From Deltaproteobacteria bacterium (GTDB taxonomy: Bacteria > Myxococcota_A > UBA9160 > SMWR01): a stretch of DNA of 10,497 nt. Position numbers and translations under genes: made by a program. Positions 5,570 to 10,497 of this stretch are shown here, one piece after another (positions within the stretch are counted from its first letter, which is position 1; the number at the start of each line of letters is the position of its first letter). The notes below the pieces were generated by a model. That model was given only the letters and a program-made list of their open reading frames with translations, did not search any database and was not told where the DNA came from. The stretch covers positions 1 through 10,497 of the forward strand of contig JAFDAW010000078.1 in the NCBI GenBank assembly GCA_019313605.1, in the 5' to 3' direction.

Positions 5570-7162
5570 ATGGAAGCCATGGACCCGAATCGACATTCTC
5601 TCAGGGAGAGCCGTAAGCTCGCGACTGTCGTCTTCGGCCGGAAGACGATCCGGATCGAAGATGTCGTCGCCCTGGCGCGCGGCGACGCCGAGGCGGCCCT
5701 CGACGACGATCTCGGATATCGGGCAAAGCTGAAAGAGGGGCAGCAGCTGCTTCAGGAGTTGTTCGAGGCGGGCGTGGAGCCGATCTACGGAATCTCGACC
5801 GGTGTCGGTTCGTCCGTCGGAAACGCGATCCCCCCGGAGCTCGCGAGCGAACTCGGCACCAATCTCTTCCGGCTCCACGGCGTTGGGACCGGCCGGATTC
5901 TCGACGACGACGAGGCGGCGGCGGTCGTGGCCGCGCGGCTGCCAGGGCTCGCGAAAGGACATTCCGGTGTCGGGCCGGAGCTTCTCGAGCGCATGTGTCT
6001 GCTGCTCAACGAGCGGGTCCTGCCGCAGATCCCGGCCGAAGGTTCGGTGGGCGCCAGCGGCGATCTGACGCCCCTTTCCTATCTCGCCGCAGCGCTCGCC
6101 GGCGAGCGCGAAGTGAGCTTCCAGGGTGAGGTGATGCCGGCAGCCGACGCATTGCGGAAAATTCGGGTCGACCCCCTGAAGCTGAGTGCACGCGACACAC
6201 TCGCAATCATGAACGGCACCAGCGCAATGACGGGGCTGGCATGCCTCGCCTTCGAGCGCGCACAGACCCTCGCGCGGTTGGCCGCGGCCGTGACCGCCAT
6301 GGTGAGCGAAGCGATCCAGGGCAACCCCGAGCATTTTTCGGCACGGATCTTCGCCCTCAAGCCGCATCCGGGTTCTGTCCAGGCCGCCGCGTGGATTCGA
6401 GAGCACCTGCGATCGACACCCGCGCGAACACCCGCACGTCTACAGGACCGCTACTCGGTGCGCTGCGCCCCGCACGTGATCGGTGTGCTGCTCGACACGC
6501 TGGCGACCACACGCGAGACGTTGGAGGTCGAACTGAACAGTGTCGACGACAATCCGCTCATCGACTTCGAGAGTAAGAGCGTACTTCACGGCAGAAACTA
6601 TCACGGTGCGCACGTCTGCGCCGCAATGGATTCGCTCAAGGCCGCGATTGCGAGTGTGGCCGATCTTCTCGACCGCCAACTCGCACTCCTGTGTTCTCCG
6701 GAGACCAACGGAGGCCTTCCCGAGAATCTGGTGAAGGGCAGCGGACCCGAGACGTTGGTGCATCACGGTTTCAAGGCGATGCAGATCAGCGCCTCGGCAT
6801 TGACCGCCGAGGCCCTGAAGCTCACGCTTCCCGCGGCGGCGTTCAGTCGCAGCACCGAGTCGCACAACCAGGACAAGGTGAGCATGGGGACGATTGCGGC
6901 GCGCGATTGCCTGAGGATTCTCGAGTTGACGGAGTCGGTGGCCGCCATCGGGTTGTTGGCGACGTCGCAGGCGGTAGATCTACGCGGTGCGGCCGCGTGC
7001 TCTGCAAGCAGCGTCGCAATGCGAGACGCTGTGCGAGAGCGGGTTCCGGTGCTGGATGACGACCGGCGTCAGGACATCGACATCGCACAGGTGCTGCGAC
7101 TCCACCGCGACGGATGCCTTCCGTGTTCGGCGCCGAGTGACGGAACTACGGCGGAAACCTGA
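5570..7162 (+). CDS. MIO-type aromatic amino acid ammonia-lyase (HAL/PAL/TAL family)
   Basis: The protein has 530 residues, close to bacterial family members. The MIO cofactor forms from Ala162-Ser163-Gly164 in GSVGASGDLTPLSYLA. Also present are the catalytic Tyr73 in YGISTG, Asn215 in MNGTS, and Tyr295 and Arg298 in QDRYSVRCAP. It should remove ammonia from an aromatic amino acid to give an arylacrylic acid, the likely starter for the polyene ligase. The selectivity pair after NLFR is Leu102-His103, not Ser-His (histidine) or His-Leu (Rhodobacter tyrosine lyase). The later motif is NQDKVSMG (433-440), lacking the Glu of the NQEDHVSMG found in histidine lyases. Tyrosine or phenylalanine is therefore more likely than histidine, but this is inference. 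The tail has a CXXC (Cys516, Cys519). The frame is open back to ATG 5387, but the family-like protein begins near 5570 or 5579; neither start has a good ribosome binding site. Some annotators would label it histidine ammonia-lyase. Confidence 0.85.
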   Translation: MEAMDPNRHSLRESRKLATVVFGRKTIRIEDVVALARGDAEAALDDDLGYRAKLKEGQQLLQELFEAGVEPIYGISTGVGSSVGNAIPPELASELGTNLFRLHGVGTGRILDDDEAAAVVAARLPGLAKGHSGVGPELLERMCLLLNERVLPQIPAEGSVGASGDLTPLSYLAAALAGEREVSFQGEVMPAADALRKIRVDPLKLSARDTLAIMNGTSAMTGLACLAFERAQTLARLAAAVTAMVSEAIQGNPEHFSARIFALKPHPGSVQAAAWIREHLRSTPARTPARLQDRYSVRCAPHVIGVLLDTLATTRETLEVELNSVDDNPLIDFESKSVLHGRNYHGAHVCAAMDSLKAAIASVADLLDRQLALLCSPETNGGLPENLVKGSGPETLVHHGFKAMQISASALTAEALKLTLPAAAFSRSTESHNQDKVSMGTIAARDCLRILELTESVAAIGLLATSQAVDLRGAAACSASSVAMRDAVRERVPVLDDDRRQDIDIAQVLRLHRDGCLPCSAPSDGTTAET

Positions 7163-7165
7163 TTC

Positions 7166-7834
7166 ATGCGCCGAGCGCGCAGCGTCCTGGCCATACTACT
7201 CCCGATCGTTTGGGTGCTTTCCGGCGGAGACTCGCTCGCATCGGACACGGGTGGGTCCGCGCCCACCGAACTGGAAGCGCTGATGCAGGGCTTCGCGGAA
7301 AGCGGCGGCGTGCGCGCTCGTTTCCAGGAATCCCGTTACCTCTCGATCCTGACCGATCCAATCGAAACGACGGGGATGCTCTACTTCGCGCCGCCCGATC
7401 GGCTCGCCCGTCACACCACCTCGCCGGGCCGCTCTAGCATCGTGATCGAAGCGGGACGCGTTTCACTCAGAGACGAGACCGGTCAGCGGGTGTTCGACTT
7501 CAGCACGAACGAAATTGCCCAAGCCCTCGTTGGCAACCTGATGGTCGTGTTCCGCGGAGATCTGAAATTGCTGCGGGAGCGATATTCAATCTCGTTCGAT
7601 TCCGCTGCAGAGCGCTGGACTCTCGATCTCGAGCCGCGCGCCCGCGCCTTGCGCAGCGTCATCGAACGAGTTCAATTTGTCGGAAAGGGCAGGGATCTGG
7701 CTGCGATGGAAACTCGTGAACCGAACGGAGATCGGACGATCATGAAGTTCAGCGAGATCGAGATCGGCTTCTCCTGGGAGCCGCGAGATCTCGACAGAAT
7801 CTTCTCCGTCGATCCGCCCGACACCACACCATGA
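7166..7834 (+). CDS. LolA-like outer-membrane lipoprotein carrier family protein
   Basis: The protein has 222 residues. It begins with a signal peptide (basic MRRAR, hydrophobic 7-19, likely cleavage near residues 25-26), so it should be periplasmic. The mature part has the features of the LolA-like group in polyene clusters: an early ESGGVRARFQESRYLSIL, a TTGMLYFAPPDRLAR segment, and alternating strand-like stretches suited to an open beta-barrel. LolA carries lipoproteins through the periplasm; the cluster relatives are thought to carry the lipid-linked pigment instead, which is inference. It starts 3 bp after the lyase stop and its own stop overlaps the MMPL start (ATGA), so it is in the same operon and coupled to the exporter. 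Identity is too low to judge by eye whether it could serve lipoproteins in general. Confidence 0.75.
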   Translation: MRRARSVLAILLPIVWVLSGGDSLASDTGGSAPTELEALMQGFAESGGVRARFQESRYLSILTDPIETTGMLYFAPPDRLARHTTSPGRSSIVIEAGRVSLRDETGQRVFDFSTNEIAQALVGNLMVVFRGDLKLLRERYSISFDSAAERWTLDLEPRARALRSVIERVQFVGKGRDLAAMETREPNGDRTIMKFSEIEIGFSWEPRDLDRIFSVDPPDTTP

Positions 7835-10173
7835 ACGACCTGCGCGTGCGCTGGATCACCGTCGCCTTGCTGGCGGGGGTCGGTCTTTACGGTGTCTCGC
7901 GGCTGGAGTTCACGAATTCGATCAAGTCCTTCATCCCCGCTGCGGGCGAGCTCGGCGATCTCTCGCTCGAGCTGGTGGATTCGCCGCTGGCCCGGCGCAT
8001 GGCGATTTCGATCGGGGGCGGCGAGAAGCGCAGCGGGGCTGCAACCGCCCTGGCGGAGAGCCTGCGCTCCCACCCCGAGGTCGCCTGGGTCGAATCCGGT
8101 TTCGACGAGGATGCGCTGCGCGGCATCTACGAGCTCTACTTCGACCGCCGCGTGTACCTGATCTCCGAGAAGCCCGCGACCGAGATCCCGGCCCTGTTGG
8201 AGCCCGCCGCGCTCGAACGGCGCGCGGCCGATCTGCGGCGCAGGCTCGCGCAGCCGGATGCCATGCTCCTTTCGAGAACCGCACCCGACGATCCCCTGGG
8301 CCTCTTTCAGAACATCGTCGATCGAATTCGCGACGCGAATCCCGCGCTATCGAGCGGAGGCGGGAGCTTCGAGAGCGCGAGCGGAGAGCACGCGATCGTC
8401 TTGTTGGGATTGCGATCGTCGCCGTTCGACTCCGAACGCCAGGCGCCGCTGCTGGGCTACCTCGATTCTGAGTTCGCCCGTCTAAATGCCGAAGCGGGGG
8501 GCCAGCTGGTGCTCGAGGTGAGCGGAATCAACCGGGTCTCCGTCGCCTCCGAGCGGAGCATCCGCGGCGACACCAACTTCATCTCGATGGTCTCGGTCAG
8601 CGTCGTGTGCGCTCTCTTCCTGTTGGTCTTTCACTCCCTGCGCCACCTCGCGATCGCGATCCTGACACCCCTGAGTGGTTTCGCGGTGGCGATGGCCGTG
8701 GCCTTGTCTGGCGAAGATCCCGTTCACGGCATTACGCTCGGGTTCGGCTTCGTGCTAATCGGCGTGGCCATCGACTATCCCATCCATTTGATGAATCATC
8801 ACGCCCTGTCGCCGCCCGGCACACGGCCGCGCGAGACGGTCGCGCAGATTCGCTCCTCTCTGCTGCTCAGTGCACTTACCACGACCCTGGCCTTCATCGC
8901 TCTCTCGCTGAGCGACTTTCCCGGACTCCAGGCGATGGGAACCTTCGCCGCGGTCGGAATTCCCGTCGCACTGGCGATCACGCTCTTCTCGATTCCGGCG
9001 TTCATGAGCCCGAGTGCGGCACCGACCCCGGCTCAGCGCGCCCTGGCTGGCGGCTTCGCGTGGCTGGTGGGCTGGCTCAGTGCGCGCGAGGGCATCGCGG
9101 TCGCGCTCTTCGCGGCTTGCGCGGTGATTGCCGCCGTCGGCGTACCGCAAATTCGCTGGGAGGATGATCCCTCGACGCTGATCGCGGGCGATCCGGCACT
9201 GATTGCCGAAAGCGAGCGCGTCCGCGGGCGCATCGCGGACTTTGACAGCGGGCGCTTCGTGGTCGGACTCGCGCCGAACGCTGAAGCCGCACTGGTTTTG
9301 AACGATCAGATTCACGAACAGCTCACCCAGGCAGTCGTCGCCGGCGATCTGGAGGGCATGAGTTCGCTGCACACCTTCCTCTGGTCTCAGGCATTGCAGC
9401 GCAGGAATCTCGAGGCCCTGCGGTCGGTGCCCGATCTGGTCGACCGGATCGATCGGATCTACGTGCAAGGCGGATTTCAATCGGGTGCCTTCCAGGGCTT
9501 TTCCGCGGCCGTCGCCGATCCGCCCCTTGCGCCGCTTCGCGCCGAGGATTTCGCCGGAACGGCATTGGAGCGCGCGATCGACTCTCTGGTCGAACTCGAT
9601 GGGCGCTGGGCGGTCGTCACCTACCTGCGCGGCGTGACATCGAGTGACGCGATCCGTCAGGCGCTCTCCGGTCTCGAAGACACTCGCTATATCGACCAGA
9701 AGGAGATCGTCGGGGGTGTCTATCAGGGGTATCGGCGTTCGATGGTGCGCGTTCTCGCACTGGGATGTGTCATCGTATTTGTCGTTCTCCAGCTTCGCTA
9801 CCGGAACCTGCGCGCTGCCCTGCTCGCATTTGCTACAGCGGGGCTCGCGGCTCTCGCCACCTACGGGGTTTTTGGAATCCTCGGCGTGTCGGTCAATGTC
9901 GTATCGACCATCAGCCTGCTGCTGGTGCTCGGCATGGGCGTCGACTACGGGATCTTCACGGTGGATGGGGCGCGGGTGTCGGATCGACTCGGCGCCACGC
10001 TATCGAGTATCCTGGTTTCGTGTCTGACGTCGGTGTTCGTATTTGGAACGCTCGCCCTCTCGGAGCAACCTGCGCTTCGCGCCATCGGGCTTACCACGGG
10101 GACCGGCATCCTGTTTGCCCTGGCTCTATCTCCCGCGGTCTTCGTGATGGCCCGGCGAAGCGGAGTGCGATGA
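7831..10173 (+). CDS. MMPL/RND-superfamily exporter
   Basis: The protein has 780 residues and the two-fold plan of RND transporters: one membrane helix (8-24), a large periplasmic part (25-248), a bundle of helices (249-392), a further helix (about 419-437), a second periplasmic part (438-636), and a second bundle (637-774). Matching acidic residues lie in the fourth helix of each half: Asp315 in GVAIDYPIHL and Asp705 in GMGVDYGIF, the expected proton-relay positions. GVAIDYPIHL is characteristic of the exporters in aryl-polyene clusters. It should use the proton gradient to move the lipid-linked product out of the inner membrane and hand it to the LolA-like protein. The ATG at 7831 overlaps the upstream stop. 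The protein begins directly at the first helix, as is usual. The next gene overlaps its stop. Confidence 0.88.
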   Translation: MNDLRVRWITVALLAGVGLYGVSRLEFTNSIKSFIPAAGELGDLSLELVDSPLARRMAISIGGGEKRSGAATALAESLRSHPEVAWVESGFDEDALRGIYELYFDRRVYLISEKPATEIPALLEPAALERRAADLRRRLAQPDAMLLSRTAPDDPLGLFQNIVDRIRDANPALSSGGGSFESASGEHAIVLLGLRSSPFDSERQAPLLGYLDSEFARLNAEAGGQLVLEVSGINRVSVASERSIRGDTNFISMVSVSVVCALFLLVFHSLRHLAIAILTPLSGFAVAMAVALSGEDPVHGITLGFGFVLIGVAIDYPIHLMNHHALSPPGTRPRETVAQIRSSLLLSALTTTLAFIALSLSDFPGLQAMGTFAAVGIPVALAITLFSIPAFMSPSAAPTPAQRALAGGFAWLVGWLSAREGIAVALFAACAVIAAVGVPQIRWEDDPSTLIAGDPALIAESERVRGRIADFDSGRFVVGLAPNAEAALVLNDQIHEQLTQAVVAGDLEGMSSLHTFLWSQALQRRNLEALRSVPDLVDRIDRIYVQGGFQSGAFQGFSAAVADPPLAPLRAEDFAGTALERAIDSLVELDGRWAVVTYLRGVTSSDAIRQALSGLEDTRYIDQKEIVGGVYQGYRRSMVRVLALGCVIVFVVLQLRYRNLRAALLAFATAGLAALATYGVFGILGVSVNVVSTISLLLVLGMGVDYGIFTVDGARVSDRLGATLSSILVSCLTSVFVFGTLALSEQPALRAIGLTTGTGILFALALSPAVFVMARRSGVR

Positions 10174-10497
10174 TGAACGCCAACCGGGTCGTTGGGATCC
10201 TCGTGTTGGGAGTGTCGCAGCTGCTGGTCTCTTGCGCGGGGGGCGGTTCGTGGGGCCAGCACCCGCACTGTCCGGTGGTTCCGGTATCGACAACAGACCA
10301 TCTTGGCAAAGTCGATCTGCGCGCGCGCATGCACTTCAGCATGAACGGTCGGAAAGCGGATTTCGAAGTCATCGCGCGCAGGGCCCCCGAGGAGCTCGTG
10401 GTGGTGGGGATCGCGCAGCACGGGGTCCGCTTGTTCGCCGTCCATCAGCGAGGCCGCGAGTTCGAGATGGAAGAGGCATCGTCCCGAAGGTCGACTC
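10173..10497 (+). CDS. DUF3261-like outer-membrane lipoprotein, N-terminal part
   Basis: The frame runs off the right edge; about 108 residues are visible. It has a lipoprotein signal: a hydrophobic core ending in LLVSC, with the lipid-bearing cysteine at residue 21, followed by a Gly/Ser-rich linker. Later EELVVVGIAQHGVRLFAVHQ resembles the DUF3261 proteins that follow the MMPL gene in aryl-polyene clusters. No biochemical role is known to me for that family; position suggests help in placing the product at the outer membrane. ATG at 10173 is preferred, with GGAG seven bases before it; ATG at 10170 would give an ATGA overlap with the exporter stop. The residue after the cysteine is Ala, not Asp, which fits outer-membrane sorting. 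Confidence 0.72.
   Translation, partial: MNANRVVGILVLGVSQLLVSCAGGGSWGQHPHCPVVPVSTTDHLGKVDLRARMHFSMNGRKADFEVIARRAPEELVVVGIAQHGVRLFAVHQRGREFEMEEASSRRST

Overview
The window holds part of an aryl-polyene (APE)-like biosynthetic gene cluster from a GC-rich Gram-negative bacterium. The diderm cell plan is inferred from a LolA-like carrier, an RND/MMPL exporter, a lipoprotein and two lipid-type acyltransferases. The sequence is GC-rich throughout and codes on both strands with almost no spacers. Proteobacteria in the broad sense (gamma- or delta-like) is a reasonable guess, but nothing here fixes the phylum. All family calls are by reading motifs and gene order; no search was run.

Layout, left to right. 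(1) 1-227, minus: the 5' part of a secreted staphylococcal-nuclease-like protein, probably outside the pathway. (2) 258-351: a perfect 30-bp inverted repeat just after the last gene of the minus operon. (3) 370-5357, minus, read right to left: PlsC-type acyltransferase, acyl carrier protein, acyl-AMP ligase fused to a hotdog dehydratase, family 2 glycosyltransferase, LpxL-type acyltransferase, and a second hotdog dehydratase. Every junction overlaps, three of them through a GTGA stop/start. (4) About 5358-5569: a divergent control region with a consensus -10 box. (5) 5570-10497, plus: MIO-type aromatic amino acid ammonia-lyase, LolA-like periplasmic protein, MMPL exporter, and the start of a DUF3261-like lipoprotein cut by the window edge.

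How the genes fit together (inference from APE and flexirubin pathways): the lyase would make an arylacrylic acid from an aromatic amino acid. The ligase domain would activate it and load it on the carrier protein. Ketosynthases and a ketoreductase, not in this window and probably to the right, would elongate and reduce it, and the two hotdog domains would dehydrate each cycle to give the conjugated polyene. The glycosyltransferase and the two acyltransferases would join the chain to a lipid or sugar anchor. The LolA-like, MMPL and lipoprotein genes would carry the product to the outer membrane.

Points of interest are the ligase-dehydratase fusion, a glycosyltransferase and acyltransferase encoded as two coupled genes, a lyase whose selectivity residues fit neither standard histidine nor standard tyrosine enzymes, and the inverted repeat with tandem 8-mers in its arms.
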